Source: Clostridiaceae bacterium
GTDB taxonomy: Bacteria > Bacillota_A > Clostridia > Clostridiales > Clostridiaceae
Reading direction: 5' to 3'
NCBI GenBank assembly: GCA_029256485.1
Contig: JAQSXU010000006.1
Span: 7,363 to 71,362, forward strand
DNA: 64,000 nt
Notes under the pieces: model-generated
What the model saw: only the letters and a program-made list of their open reading frames with translations
Database searches by the model: none
Told to the model about the DNA's origin: nothing
Position numbers and translations under genes: made by a program
Shown: one piece after another, positions 8,857 through 18,056 of the stretch
Numbering within the stretch: the first letter of the stretch is position 1
Layout of the letters: the number at the start of each line of letters is the position of its first letter

Positions 8857-9786
8857 TTACTTAACTATCCCAGTCTTTTCAATCATCTTACCTACCAGGA
8901 TTTGTGATTTAAGCGCTTCCTCACCATTAATTGAAGGCTCTGTATCTCCAATAACTGAATTTATAAAATGCATTATTGCATCTTCAAATCCTCTTCTTTT
9001 AATAATTGTCTCCCAGGAAGGAGAACAATTTGTTATAACTTTCCCTTCTCTTTCTGCTTCCATAGTATCCATGTTTTTAACTCTTACTATTGCATTTTCC
9101 CCTACAATCTCCAATTGTTCCAAATTAGTTCCGGCACTTCTATGCATACCAATAAAAATACGATTTTTATTTCCAGATATATAATTATGTTCAGCATAAA
9201 TCATTTGATTTTTCTCATTGATTTCAACATGTCCTTCAATGGATCCTGCTGGTTCTCCCAGCCATCTTGCAGTGTCAACTAAATGAATGTAATCATCTAG
9301 CATGGTAAATTTGAAGTCAGCAGGTGTACTTGATTTTATCCTATGTTTTTCTACACGTATCCAAGCTACATTGTTTATTTGGTTTTTTGCTTCTAGATAC
9401 ATAGGAGCAAATCTTCTATTAAATCCCACCATGAGCTTTCTGCCCTTTTTTATGCTTAATTTAACAAGTTGCTCAGATTGCTCTATGGTAGAAGTCAAAG
9501 GTTTGTCCACATATACATCCTTACCCATATTTAGAGCTTCAAATATTATATCGTAGTGTGAATCAGTTGAACTGTGGACAAAAACTGCATCACAATTATT
9601 AATCAAATCATGTAAACTTGAAAAATCTTTAATTCTATATTCTCCGCAAATTTGCTTTCTTCTGCTTTCGGTTGGAGAATATGCGCCGGCTAAGCTCCAA
9701 TTTTTTTCTTTTGAAAGAAAAGGAATATAAACCTTTTGTGCAATGTTTCCTAGTCCCACAATTCCAATGTTAAGTTTTCTATCCAT
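8857..9786 (-). CDS. Gfo/Idh/MocA-family NAD(P)-dependent oxidoreductase
   Basis: A 309-residue protein with an N-terminal Rossmann fold (GIVGLGNIAQKVYIPFL), the family motif region VDKPLT and a C-terminal alpha/beta substrate domain. Relatives oxidise or reduce sugars, inositols or related polyols. I start at the ATG at 9784-9786, which has GGAG at normal spacing; an earlier ATG nine codons upstream has no binding site. It stands alone between hairpins and the divergent nitroreductase gene. The substrate is unknown. Confidence 0.88.
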   Translation of the reverse strand: MDRKLNIGIVGLGNIAQKVYIPFLSKEKNWSLAGAYSPTESRRKQICGEYRIKDFSSLHDLINNCDAVFVHSSTDSHYDIIFEALNMGKDVYVDKPLTSTIEQSEQLVKLSIKKGRKLMVGFNRRFAPMYLEAKNQINNVAWIRVEKHRIKSSTPADFKFTMLDDYIHLVDTARWLGEPAGSIEGHVEINEKNQMIYAEHNYISGNKNRIFIGMHRSAGTNLEQLEIVGENAIVRVKNMDTMEAEREGKVITNCSPSWETIIKRRGFEDAIMHFINSVIGDTEPSINGEEALKSQILVGKMIEKTGIVK

Positions 9787-9940
9787 AATAATAAATCTCC
9801 AATCTATGTACATAATAATATAAGTTTATAATTTATTATATCATCTGATACCATATATTGCATTTAACTTATTTATTTTGTATTATAATTGAATTGGACT
9901 TAGTAAAATAAAAATTAATGTATTTTTAGGAGGAAATAAA

Positions 9941-10456
9941 ATGTTAGATTTATTAAAACAAAGAAGAAGCATTAGAAAATATCAACCACAAAATATAGAA
10001 GAAAAAAAGATTGAATCTTTAAAAAAATCACTGCTTTTGGCACCATCTTCTAGAAATTTAAAACATCTGCAATTTATGTTTATTGATAATAAAGAAATAC
10101 TTGAAAAAATCTCAAACTGTAAACCTGGTGCATCATTTTTAAAGGGTTCAGCTTTAGGCATAATAGTCTTAGGTGATGAAAGCATTAGTGATACCTGGAT
10201 AGAAGATGCATCTATAGCTTCAATAATAGCGCAGTTGGAAGCAGAAGCTTTAGGCCTTGGTTCATGCTGGATTCAAATTAGAAACAGAAAACATGATGAT
10301 GACAGAACAGCAGAGGATTATATAAGAGAACAGCTTAACATAAAAGAAAATTATAGAATAGAAAATATAATTTCCATAGGCTATAAAAATGAAACAAAAC
10401 AGCCTCGTAGTGAAGATGATTTAGATTTTTCCAGAATCCATATAAATAAATTTTAG
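9941..10456 (+). CDS. nitroreductase-family FMN protein
   Basis: A 171-residue flavoprotein of the NAD(P)H-dependent nitroreductase superfamily. It begins with the phosphate-binding signature LKQRRSIRKYQP and holds the mid-region ALGLGSCWIQIRN seen in small clostridial members. AGGAGG precedes the ATG. It could reduce nitroaromatics, quinones or flavins. A second, distinct nitroreductase is encoded at 47169-47672. It appears to be monocistronic. Confidence 0.9.
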   Translation: MLDLLKQRRSIRKYQPQNIEEKKIESLKKSLLLAPSSRNLKHLQFMFIDNKEILEKISNCKPGASFLKGSALGIIVLGDESISDTWIEDASIASIIAQLEAEALGLGSCWIQIRNRKHDDDRTAEDYIREQLNIKENYRIENIISIGYKNETKQPRSEDDLDFSRIHINKF

Positions 10457-10497
10457 AAAGTGCATTAATAATTCATATTGGTATGCTATAAACACTA

Positions 10498-10525
10498 TTG
10501 ACATATTTTTGTACAGTGATAATAT
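10498..10525 (+). promoter_or_regulatory. sigma-A promoter of psuK-psuG
   Basis: TTGACA at 10498-10503 and TAATAT at 10520-10525 with a 16-base spacer, about 50 bases before the psuK start. Confidence 0.6.
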
Positions 10526-10575
10526 ATGAATGTAAGCAAAAGATTATTATATAAGCAAATGTTAAGGAGTTCACC

Positions 10576-11673
10576 ATGACAAACAGAGAAAAAGAAATAT
10601 TACAATTAATAAAAGAAAAGCCAATGATATCCCAAAAGGAATTAGCCGGAGAATTAAATATTACCCGTTCTTCTGTGGCAGTTCATATAACTAATTTACT
10701 TAAAAAAGGCTATCTACTTGGGAAAGGTTATATAGTAGCAAGCGAAGATGAGTACGTTAGTATTGTTGGAGGAACAAATATAGATATTCAGGGTTTTCCT
10801 AATAATAAACTTATTTTACATGACTCTAACCCAGGAAAGGTAAAGATGTCATTAGGCGGTGTAGGAAGAAATATTGGTGAAAATCTTGTAAGGCTTGGTG
10901 TAGATACAAGACTTATTAGTGCAGTTGGAAATGATATTTATGGCAATAAAATATTAGACGAAGCAAGGAATATGGGCCTTAACATGGAAGAATCCTTAAT
11001 AATGGATGGACAAAGCACTTCTACTTATTTATCTATTCTTAATGAAACTGGTGATATGGAAGCAGCTATAGCACACATGGATATTTTCGATAAAATTACT
11101 GAAGAGTTTATTGCTTCAAAAAAGCAGGTTATTGAAAACTCTGCAGTATGTGTCATTGATACCAACATTCCCAGAGAAGTTATTGAATATATTTTGACGA
11201 ACTATAAAGATGTGGATTTCTTTCTTGATACTGTATCCACTACAAAATGTCAAAAAGTAAAAGACCTTATAGGATATTTTCATACTATTAAACCCAATAA
11301 ATTAGAAGTTGAAATATTAACTGGAATGAAAGTTAATAGGGATGAAGATTTACAGAAGGCTGCAGAATACTTATTGGATAAAGGTGTCAAAAATGTATTC
11401 ATTACATTAGGTGAAGATGGAATTTTCTATCACAATGGCAGTGAATACGGCAAAATAAAATCCCCTAAAATAAAGGTGGTAAATGCTACTGGTGCCGGGG
11501 ACGCTTTTGTTGCAGCACTTGTATACAGCTACCTAAAAGAATTTCCAATGGAATTTGCAGGTAGATTTGCCATGACAGCTTCTATTCTTGCTCTGTCTCA
11601 TGAAAACACTATTAATCCTAATATGAGTATTGAAAATGTGAATAATAAAATGAAGGAGTTAAAATTATGTTAG
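10576..11673 (+). CDS. psuK: pseudouridine kinase with N-terminal helix-turn-helix
   Basis: A 365-residue PfkB/ribokinase-fold sugar kinase that would phosphorylate pseudouridine at the 5' position. Residues 1-60 form a winged helix-turn-helix (REKEILQLIKEKPMISQKEL, then a recognition helix near TRSSVAVHI); the kinase domain follows, with a Gly-rich motif (SLGGVGRNIGENLVRLG) and the PfkB C-terminal signature VNATGAGDAFVAAL. AAGGAG precedes the ATG. The 3' end overlaps psuG by seven bases, so the two are translationally coupled. The fused DNA-binding domain suggests the kinase may also regulate its own operon, which is inference. The psuG partner makes the substrate assignment reasonable. Confidence 0.88.
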   Translation: MTNREKEILQLIKEKPMISQKELAGELNITRSSVAVHITNLLKKGYLLGKGYIVASEDEYVSIVGGTNIDIQGFPNNKLILHDSNPGKVKMSLGGVGRNIGENLVRLGVDTRLISAVGNDIYGNKILDEARNMGLNMEESLIMDGQSTSTYLSILNETGDMEAAIAHMDIFDKITEEFIASKKQVIENSAVCVIDTNIPREVIEYILTNYKDVDFFLDTVSTTKCQKVKDLIGYFHTIKPNKLEVEILTGMKVNRDEDLQKAAEYLLDKGVKNVFITLGEDGIFYHNGSEYGKIKSPKIKVVNATGAGDAFVAALVYSYLKEFPMEFAGRFAMTASILALSHENTINPNMSIENVNNKMKELKLC

Positions 11674-12590
11674 AAAAACACTTAGACATTAACCCAGAAG
11701 TTAAAAAAGCTTTAGATGAAGGAAAAGCAGTAGTTGCTCTTGAATCCACAATTATATCTCACGGAATGCCCTATCCTAAAAATGTTGAAACCGCATTAAA
11801 TGTTGAAAAAATAGTTAAAGAAAATGGAGCTGTTCCAGCTACAATAGCAATTCTAAATGGTAAATTGAAGGTTGGATTGACTAAAGATGAAATAGAGTAT
11901 TTAGGTAAAAAGGGAACTGCTGTTGTTAAAGCTAGCAGAAGAGATATTCCATTTATTATTTCCAAGAAATTAGATGGTGCAACAACTGTAGCAGCAACTA
12001 TGATTATTGCCAATTTAGCCGGCATAAAAGTATTTGGAACAGGGGGAATCGGCGGAGTTCACAGAGGAGCACAGCAGACTTTTGATATTTCTGCAGATCT
12101 TCAAGAACTTGCACACACAAATGTAGCTGTAGTTTGTGCTGGAGCAAAATCAATACTTGATCTTGGACTAACACTAGAATATCTTGAAACCCAAGGAGTT
12201 CCAGTAGTTGGATTTGGCACTGAGGAGCTTCCTGCTTTCTACACAAGAAAAAGCGGATTTAAGGTTGATTACCGCGTAGATACTGAAAAAGATTTAGCAT
12301 TAGCACTTAAGGCAAAATGGGATTTAGGATTAAATGGCGGCATGATTGTTGCAAACCCTATTCCAGAACAATATCAAATGGACTATGACACAATAAATAA
12401 AGCTATAGAACAGGCACTTAAGGAAGCAGATGAAAAAGGAATTAAAGGCAAAGCAACCACACCATTCTTACTGGCAAAGGTCAAGGATATTACAGGTGGA
12501 GCCAGCCTAGAATCTAATATACAGCTTGTATACAACAACGTAAAGGTAGCCGCTAGGTTGGCAGTTGAATTGGGACGGTTAACACTTTAA
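11667..12590 (+). CDS. psuG: pseudouridine-5'-phosphate glycosidase
   Basis: A 307-residue enzyme that cleaves the C-glycosidic bond of pseudouridine 5'-phosphate to uracil and ribose 5-phosphate. Family motifs include ALESTIISHGMPYP, the GGIGGVHRGA loop and NPIPEQYQM. Together with psuK it forms a two-gene pathway for salvage of modified RNA bases. The last codons (GRLTL and stop) are written by a copy of the dispersed GGGACGGTTAAC motif, which suggests that the native 3' end was replaced or extended when that sequence arrived. Confidence 0.95.
   Translation: MLEKHLDINPEVKKALDEGKAVVALESTIISHGMPYPKNVETALNVEKIVKENGAVPATIAILNGKLKVGLTKDEIEYLGKKGTAVVKASRRDIPFIISKKLDGATTVAATMIIANLAGIKVFGTGGIGGVHRGAQQTFDISADLQELAHTNVAVVCAGAKSILDLGLTLEYLETQGVPVVGFGTEELPAFYTRKSGFKVDYRVDTEKDLALALKAKWDLGLNGGMIVANPIPEQYQMDYDTINKAIEQALKEADEKGIKGKATTPFLLAKVKDITGGASLESNIQLVYNNVKVAARLAVELGRLTL
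12572..12583 (+). repeat. GGGACGGTTAAC dispersed motif, copy 2
   Basis: Lies inside the 3' end of psuG in the sense orientation and encodes its residues G-R-L-T. It faces copy 3 at 13825-13836 in inverted orientation, with the RAYT gene between them. Confidence 0.8.
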
Positions 12591-12610
12591 AATTAAATAT
12601 ACTTTTATAT

Positions 12611-12660
12611 AAATTGGTGAAATAAGCGTAATTAACACTTGTTTTGCCAATTTTATTTTT
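12611..12660 (+). terminator. terminator of psuK-psuG
   Basis: AAATTGGTGAAA can pair fully (with two G-U pairs) with TTTTGCCAATTT, followed by ATTTTTA. It starts about 20 bases after the psuG stop. Confidence 0.6.
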
Positions 12661-12816
12661 AGTTGTTGGCCTGTATATTTTTAATAGTGTGATTTATAAT
12701 GTTTTCTAAGCTTGTACAAAATAATAAAATGCAAACAAATGAAACCTTTTATTTGTATAAAAAAATAAAGGGCTATAAAAGATTATTAATTTTAAATGAA
12801 CTTAGTTTGTGATATT

Positions 12817-13731
12817 TCAAGATACTTGTTGGACAATAAATTTATTTACAATATCCTTGTACCTATCCTCCGTTGATATAAGTTCCACTCCTATAGTGCA
12901 AAGCTTTGATACCCTTGACTCAGTAATATTACCAAGAACGTGGCATATATTTTTAATTTTAAAATTGCAGAGACTTCTCATCAAAAGAACTGCTAATGCC
13001 CTACTAGCCTTATTACTTCTGCTATTCTTCACATACATCATTAACTTTTCTATTCCTGTTTCTTCTGAAATGAAAGTTACTATCTGATCTGGGTTAAAGT
13101 TTCTAACCAGTACTTTTCTTTGACTTCTGTACTGAGTTTTTTCGTCTTCAAATTCCATTTCCTTCTTTAGTTTTTCTTTATCACACATATATACAAACTT
13201 AAGATATCTATCCCTTGCATTATTCACATTTTGACCAAGCATTTGCATTATATATGCTTCATCTAAAAGCCCTGTTAAATCTTTTTCAAGACCTAAATAC
13301 ACCTTTAAACTTGAATATTTATATTTTTCAGGGCAAGTTTCATAACCTTTTATTTTTATAGGGTTATTGTGAATATAAGCTGATAAAGTAATTAGATACC
13401 TATTTGTATCAACTATTTTGCTCTTGAATCTATCTTGAAACACGTGCCCATGCCTATCATGAATTCTGTTATATGTTACTGCATATTTAAAATTTAAACC
13501 ATGCATTATTTTTGATATGTCGGCACCATTGGAATCGATTATAAAATGAGCATGATTAGTCATCATACAGTATGCATATACCTTAAATCCATATATTATT
13601 TGATAATTTCTCATCTGTCTTAAGTATTTGTCTTTGTCATCATCTTTTTTGAACAATGGAACTTCAGTTATACTTCTTACCATAACATGGTATATTCCAT
13701 TCTCCATTTTTATTCTTTGAGTTCTTGGCAT
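12817..13731 (-). CDS. REP-associated Y1 (HUH) transposase, copy A
   Basis: A 304-residue protein of the IS200/RAYT superfamily. The N-terminal domain has the family opening RIKMENGIYHVMVRS, the HUH metal motif H60-A-H62 in MMTNHAHFII, and a probable catalytic Tyr119 in AYIHNNPIKI, the position of the nucleophile in RAYT proteins (RYIxxNP). The C-terminal region (about 210-300) resembles the DnaA domain IV helix-turn-helix, with SRALAVLLMRSLCNFKIKNI and GNITESRVSKLC. GAGGTG precedes the ATG. By hand count it differs at about 21 of 304 residues from the copy at 38190-39104. All catalytic residues look intact, so it may be active. Confidence 0.93.
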   Translation of the reverse strand: MPRTQRIKMENGIYHVMVRSITEVPLFKKDDDKDKYLRQMRNYQIIYGFKVYAYCMMTNHAHFIIDSNGADISKIMHGLNFKYAVTYNRIHDRHGHVFQDRFKSKIVDTNRYLITLSAYIHNNPIKIKGYETCPEKYKYSSLKVYLGLEKDLTGLLDEAYIMQMLGQNVNNARDRYLKFVYMCDKEKLKKEMEFEDEKTQYRSQRKVLVRNFNPDQIVTFISEETGIEKLMMYVKNSRSNKASRALAVLLMRSLCNFKIKNICHVLGNITESRVSKLCTIGVELISTEDRYKDIVNKFIVQQVS

Positions 13732-13824
13732 AAAAACACCTCACAATTTGTTAATTTCAAACAACTAATAGTATTAACTCCATTTAAGGGTATTATTCAA
13801 TTTCCATGGAAAGGTTGGTAAGTT

Positions 13825-13836
13825 GTTAACCGTCCC
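13825..13836 (-). repeat. GGGACGGTTAAC dispersed motif, copy 3
   Basis: Marks the upstream end of RAYT element A. About 105 bases separating it from the transposase start are nearly identical to the equivalent stretch in element B. Confidence 0.85.
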
Positions 13837-13955
13837 TATTTTCTACCACATATTAGTAATACCATTTTTATTTAAAATATGATAAAGTAATTAATATTAT
13901 TATTTGAACTTAACAAACGATGAATTATCGGACATATTTTGAGAGGATGATATTA

Positions 13956-14726
13956 ATGAACAAGGTCATTACAGTTAAGGACGTCACAATTGGTGAAGGA
14001 TTGCCTAAAATCTGCATACCTATGACAGGGGAAACCATTCCCCAGCTCGTTGAGGAAGCAAAGCATTTGAAAAAAATTGATTTTGATGTTATAGAGTGGC
14101 GTGCAGATTTCTTTCAGCAAGTTTTAAATATAGATAAAGTTAAAGAGGCTCTTCAGGAAATTAGAAAGATTCTGCCTTCAAGACCTATTATTTTCACATT
14201 TCGCAGTGCTAAAGAGGGCGGGAAAAAGAAAGTCAGCAACAAATATTATGTTGAATTAAATAAAGCAATTGCTGAATCTAATCTTGTAGATTTTATTGAT
14301 GTGGAATTATTTAATCAAGAAAAAGATATAAAAAGATTAGTTGAGGCAGCTCATTTGAACAATGTTTTCGTTATTATATCTAATCATGATTTTTCTAAAA
14401 CTCCATGTAAGGATGATATTTTATCACGAATGCGTACGGCCAAGGAGCTAGGCGGAGATATTCCTAAAATTGCAGTTATGCCAAAATGTGTTTCTGATGT
14501 GATTACACTTTTAGATGCAACACGAACTATGAAGGAAAACTATGACGAGGGCCCTATTATAATATTGTCTATGGCAGCAAAGAGTGATATAAACAGATGC
14601 ACTGGAGAACTTTTTGGTTCCGATTTAACATTTGGAGCCGCTAAGAAGATTCACTCAGTAGGACAAGCTTCTGTACTAGACTTGCATAGATTTTTTCAAT
14701 TTGTTCATAGTGACACTCATAATTAG
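13956..14726 (+). CDS. aroD: type I 3-dehydroquinate dehydratase
   Basis: Converts 3-dehydroquinate to 3-dehydroshikimate in the shikimate pathway through a Schiff-base lysine. The 256-residue length fits the type I family. Visible motifs are PKICIPMTGE, EWRADFF, the catalytic histidine in VIISNHDFS and the Schiff-base lysine in KIAVMPK. I place the start at 13956, nine bases after GAGAGG; an in-frame ATG 36 bases upstream lacks a binding site. It stands alone, away from other aro genes, between a RAYT element and proS, so it could instead serve quinate catabolism. Confidence 0.93.
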   Translation: MNKVITVKDVTIGEGLPKICIPMTGETIPQLVEEAKHLKKIDFDVIEWRADFFQQVLNIDKVKEALQEIRKILPSRPIIFTFRSAKEGGKKKVSNKYYVELNKAIAESNLVDFIDVELFNQEKDIKRLVEAAHLNNVFVIISNHDFSKTPCKDDILSRMRTAKELGGDIPKIAVMPKCVSDVITLLDATRTMKENYDEGPIIILSMAAKSDINRCTGELFGSDLTFGAAKKIHSVGQASVLDLHRFFQFVHSDTHN

Positions 14727-14730
14727 TTAA

Positions 14731-14772
14731 AAAGTCCACATTGATTATTTTATCAATGTGGACTTTAGTTAT
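14731..14772. terminator. strong hairpin between convergent aroD and proS
   Basis: AAAGTCCACATTGAT pairs perfectly with ATCAATGTGGACTTT around a six-base loop. It begins four bases after the aroD stop and probably serves proS too. Confidence 0.85.
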
Positions 14773-14841
14773 CTTATGTGGTTTTTGAGTTAAACCTTTT
14801 CGAATAAACCAATTGTTTGGATTTCTTTCCATTTTCAGCTT

Positions 14842-14851
14842 AACCGTCCCC
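14842..14851 (-). repeat. GGGGACGGTT dispersed motif, copy 4
   Basis: Five bases after the proS stop, in the sense orientation of proS, and upstream of the shared terminator. Reads GGGGACGGTTAAGCTGAAAA, as copy 1 does. Confidence 0.8.
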
Positions 14852-14856
14852 TATTT

Positions 14857-16293
14857 TTAGTACGCTTTTCCCCAGTAAACCATGTGCTTAGCTTCTCTTC
14901 CGCAGCACACACACTTGTCTGAAAGCTTTTCCTGTTCAAATGGAATACATCTTGAAGTTACTCCGGCAACTTCCTTTAGCTTTTCTTCACAAGCCTTATC
15001 ACCACACCACATAGCTTTTATGAAGCCTGGTTTAATTTCTGCAATTTCTTTGAACTCATCTAAATTTACCGCAGTGTAAGTACTTTTATCTCTATGTTGT
15101 TTTGCCTTTTCAAACATAGATTTTTGGATATCCTCTAATAACTCAGTAATTTTCGTTTCCAGTTCATCCATGGAAACAAATAGTTTTTCCCTGGTGTCAC
15201 GTCGTACAAGTACCACCTGATTGTTTTCTATATCCTTTGGTCCAACTTCAACACGAACTGGAATGCCCTTCATTTCATACTCATTAAATTTCCAGCCAGG
15301 CATTTTATCACTGATATCAATGCCCACTCTGGCTACCTTTGAAATTCTTTCTTTAAGCTCTTGAGCTTTTTCAATAACTCCCTCTTTGTGCTGAGCTATT
15401 GGCACTATCATTACCTGAGTTGGTGCTATTTTAGGTGGAAGCTTAAGACCGCTGTCGTCACCATGCACCATAATTATGGCACCTATAATTCTAGTTGTCA
15501 TACCCCATGAAGTTTGATAAACGTGTTGAAGCTTACCGTTTTTATCAGCATATTGAATGTTGAATGCTTTTGAGAAATTGTCTCCAAAATTATGTGATGT
15601 ACCGCTTTGCAGTGCTTTCCCATCGTGCATTAAGCTTTCTATAGTATAAGTTGCGTCTGCCCCAGCAAACTTTTCTTTTTCCGTTTTTTGTCCCTTTATA
15701 ACTGGTATTGCCAAAACATTTTCAAAAAAATCAGCATAGACATTTAACATATCTATAGTTTCTTTTTCAGACTCCTCATCTGTTGCATGGGCTGTATGGC
15801 CTTCCTGCCATAGGAATTCAGTTGTTCTCAAAAATGGCCTCGTTGTTTTTTCCCATCTCACAACAGAACACCACTGGTTGTATTTCTTTGGAAGATCATT
15901 ATAAGATTGAATTATTTTTGCATAGTGGTCGCAGAATAAAGTCTCAGATGTAGGACGAACACACAATCTTTCAGTAAGTTCCTGTCCTCCGCCGTAAGTT
16001 ACCCAGGCAACTTCAGGTGCAAAACCTTCAACATGGTCTTTTTCCTTCTGAAGCAGGCTCTCAGGAATAAACATAGGCATATATACATTTTCATGTCCTG
16101 TTTCTTTGAATTTTCCATCTAAATATTTTTGTGCATTTTCCCATATTGCATAACCATAAGGACGTATAATCATGCATCCCTTAACGCTTGAATAGTCAAC
16201 AAGTTCGGCTTTTTTTACAATATCAGTGTACCATTGAGCAAAATCTTCATCCATTGCAGTTATAGCCTCAACAAATTTTTTCTGTTTTCCCAT
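14857..16293 (-). CDS. proS: prolyl-tRNA synthetase (archaeal/eukaryote-like form)
   Basis: A 478-residue class II synthetase that charges tRNA-Pro. Class II motifs are visible ([32 protein letters not shown] with motif 2). It lacks the large editing insertion of the long bacterial ProRS and has the C-terminal extension of the short type, with paired cysteines (CGDKACE, then CVCCG) likely to bind zinc, ending in KAY. AGGAGG precedes the ATG. Transcription is controlled by an upstream T-box whose likely specifier is a proline codon. Confidence 0.96.
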   Translation of the reverse strand: MGKQKKFVEAITAMDEDFAQWYTDIVKKAELVDYSSVKGCMIIRPYGYAIWENAQKYLDGKFKETGHENVYMPMFIPESLLQKEKDHVEGFAPEVAWVTYGGGQELTERLCVRPTSETLFCDHYAKIIQSYNDLPKKYNQWCSVVRWEKTTRPFLRTTEFLWQEGHTAHATDEESEKETIDMLNVYADFFENVLAIPVIKGQKTEKEKFAGADATYTIESLMHDGKALQSGTSHNFGDNFSKAFNIQYADKNGKLQHVYQTSWGMTTRIIGAIIMVHGDDSGLKLPPKIAPTQVMIVPIAQHKEGVIEKAQELKERISKVARVGIDISDKMPGWKFNEYEMKGIPVRVEVGPKDIENNQVVLVRRDTREKLFVSMDELETKITELLEDIQKSMFEKAKQHRDKSTYTAVNLDEFKEIAEIKPGFIKAMWCGDKACEEKLKEVAGVTSRCIPFEQEKLSDKCVCCGREAKHMVYWGKAY

Positions 16294-16372
16294 ATTTACT
16301 TCCTCCTATATAGATAAACAATACATTTATAGTTTAGTTTGTTTATCTTAATTTAAAACTTTTTTTACAAAA

Positions 16373-16580
16373 AATAAAAAAAACCTGATCCCAATAGGGA
16401 CCGAGTTGTCGGTGGTACCACCCTCGTTAATATATTTAAAATATACTCACTCATTATTTTAACGGCAAAATCCCGCTGCAACTTACTATTATTTCAGTGC
16501 AGAACTCAGAGGCTGGTTCAAAACTATTCTTTTAGAAGTCTCCCACCAATGACTTCTTCTCTTTGAAAAGATAATAATAT
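16373..16580 (-). promoter_or_regulatory. proline-specific T-box leader of proS
   Basis: On the minus strand the leader carries the conserved antiterminator sequence GGGTGGTACCACC, followed by a GC-rich terminator stem (CCGACAACTCGGTCCC region) and a U-run. In Stem I the context GAA-CCA-G places a CCA proline triplet at 16514-16516 as the specifier. Uncharged tRNA-Pro would stabilise the antiterminator and allow proS expression. Confidence 0.9.
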
Positions 16581-16632
16581 TTACTATTCCTCATCTTAGT
16601 AATACAATTATTCATTTTAAATTCTTGATAAA

Positions 16633-16661
16633 ATAATATAAGATTATAAATGTATTGTCAA
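16633..16661 (-). promoter_or_regulatory. sigma-A promoter of the proS leader
   Basis: On the minus strand TTGACA (16656-16661) and TATTAT (16633-16638) with a 17-base spacer, just upstream of the T-box. Confidence 0.75.
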
Positions 16662-16698
16662 TAGCTAATTGAAGCAATAATCTTGGTTTTTATATGAA

Positions 16699-16728
16699 TT
16701 GGAAATAAAATGAAAAATATGGTATAGT
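16699..16728 (+). promoter_or_regulatory. promoter of the SDR gene
   Basis: TTGGAA at 16699-16704 and TATAGT at 16723-16728 with an 18-base spacer, about 60 bases before the gene and divergent from the proS promoter. Confidence 0.5.
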
Positions 16729-16787
16729 TTATTTATATTATTTTGATTAAGTATAAATACTGAAAAATTAGTAAGGAGGCCGCTATA

Positions 16788-17504
16788 ATGAGTTATTGGA
16801 AGGATAAATGTGTTATAGTTACAGGTGGCACTTCTGGTGTTGGCAGAAATTTAGTTTTAAAATTAATAAGCATGGGTGCAAAGGTTGCCTTTTGCGGAAG
16901 ATCAAAGGAAAAAATGAATGATGTATTAAGCGAAATCGATTTCCACCAGAAAAGCAGAATTTTTTATGATACCTTTGATATAACCCAGCAGGATAAAATT
17001 ATATACTTTGTAAAGAACGTGAAACATAACTTAGGACCAGTTGATGTATTAATCAATTGTGCAGGAGCAAACTCTGCCAGAGCACTTGTAGAAGATATTA
17101 AAATTGAAGATATTGAATATATGCTTAAACTCAATACTCTGGCGCCCCTGATATTTATTCAGGAATGTTATAAACACATGAAGGCTAAAAAACAAGGCCT
17201 TATTGTAAATATACTTTCAACATGCTGTTTATTTTCAAATGAAAAGCTAGGATCATATACAGCATCAAAAGGCGCATTAGATAGCTTGACTAAAGTACTA
17301 AGGAAAGAGGCAAGGGAAAATAATATAAGAGTTTGTTCCATATATCCTGGCGGAATAAACACTTCTTTCAGGGCTCAGGCAAGAGAAAACTATTTAAGTG
17401 CAGATAAAACTGCAGAGGCCGTATTAAAGGCCCTTGATGTAGATACCAGCATTGCCTTAGATGAAATTGTATTAAGACCATTTGTTGAAACAAATTACTG
17501 TTAG
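16788..17504 (+). CDS. short-chain dehydrogenase/reductase
   Basis: A 238-residue classical SDR. The cofactor motif TGGTSGVG is at residues 12-19, NCAGA follows near residue 88, and the active-site YTASK lies downstream of the conserved serine region. AAGGAGG precedes the ATG. The fold reduces ketones or oxidises alcohols with NAD(P)H; the closest named relatives are 3-oxoacyl-ACP reductase-like proteins, but no fatty-acid genes adjoin it. Its stop overlaps the stop of the convergent hydrolase gene by a few bases. Confidence 0.88.
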   Translation: MSYWKDKCVIVTGGTSGVGRNLVLKLISMGAKVAFCGRSKEKMNDVLSEIDFHQKSRIFYDTFDITQQDKIIYFVKNVKHNLGPVDVLINCAGANSARALVEDIKIEDIEYMLKLNTLAPLIFIQECYKHMKAKKQGLIVNILSTCCLFSNEKLGSYTASKGALDSLTKVLRKEARENNIRVCSIYPGGINTSFRAQARENYLSADKTAEAVLKALDVDTSIALDEIVLRPFVETNYC

Positions 17505-18034
17505 GCTGTTATTCTTTTTATAGTATTTTCTACGGTTTCTACATTGGCAAATCTATCCTTAAACATACGGAAATTATAATAATTATATAAATCTTCTGCT
17601 GTTATATTCCCATTATTAAATGTGGTATTTGTCTTCTCAGGAATAATCAGCTTATATCCATATTCAAAAGCTACCTTACAGGTTGCATCAATGCAGTATT
17701 CTGTCTGCATACCTGTAATAATCAATTCATTTATATTTTTACTGTTTAAATACTCTTTTAAGCAGGTATTTTTAAAGGCACTATTATAATTTTTGTTTAT
17801 GACCTTTTCATTTTCGGCTGGACTTATCTCTTCATAAATCCTCCAGCCATATGAATTAGGTTCTAATTCTTCACCTTCATTATCATTATGCTGAATATAA
17901 ATTACTTCTATATTGTTTTTCCTGCATGCTTTAATTAAACTTTTTATATTGCTGATAACCTCTTTCTCTGCAAAGGGGTGTTCTGATACTAATGCATTTT
18001 GAACGTCTATAACTAAAAGAGCTGTATTTTTCAT
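17501..18034 (-). CDS. isochorismatase-family cysteine hydrolase
   Basis: A 177-residue member of the isochorismatase/nicotinamidase superfamily. The catalytic Asp is in LLVIDVQNALV, and the catalytic Cys is in GMQTEYCIDATCKVAF. I start at the ATG at 18032-18034, nine bases after AAGGAG; the earlier ATG abuts that site. Substrates of such proteins include nicotinamide, N-carbamoyl amines and isochorismate, and cannot be chosen here. It follows the Fe-S protein gene by about 20 bases and may be co-transcribed with it. Confidence 0.88.
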   Translation of the reverse strand: MKNTALLVIDVQNALVSEHPFAEKEVISNIKSLIKACRKNNIEVIYIQHNDNEGEELEPNSYGWRIYEEISPAENEKVINKNYNSAFKNTCLKEYLNSKNINELIITGMQTEYCIDATCKVAFEYGYKLIIPEKTNTTFNNGNITAEDLYNYYNFRMFKDRFANVETVENTIKRITA

Positions 18035-18056
18035 TTTATTCATCTCCTTATAAAAT

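Larger units (their letters stand above)
12707..13841 (-). mobile_element. RAYT-type Y1 transposase element, copy A
   Basis: Comparison with the copy at 38091-39214 shows that homology runs from the CTTGTACAA block at the left, through the transposase gene, to CCGTCCCTATTT at the right. Flanking DNA outside these limits differs. The upstream end (reading with the gene) starts with AAATAGGGACGGTTAAC. I see no target-site duplication, as expected for HUH enzymes. The left boundary is estimated by eye. Confidence 0.75.

Noticed and set aside
12004..12246. Open frame on the minus strand inside psuG
   Set aside because: It is rich in Leu and Gln in an unnatural pattern, has no binding site, and is opposite conserved PsuG motifs.
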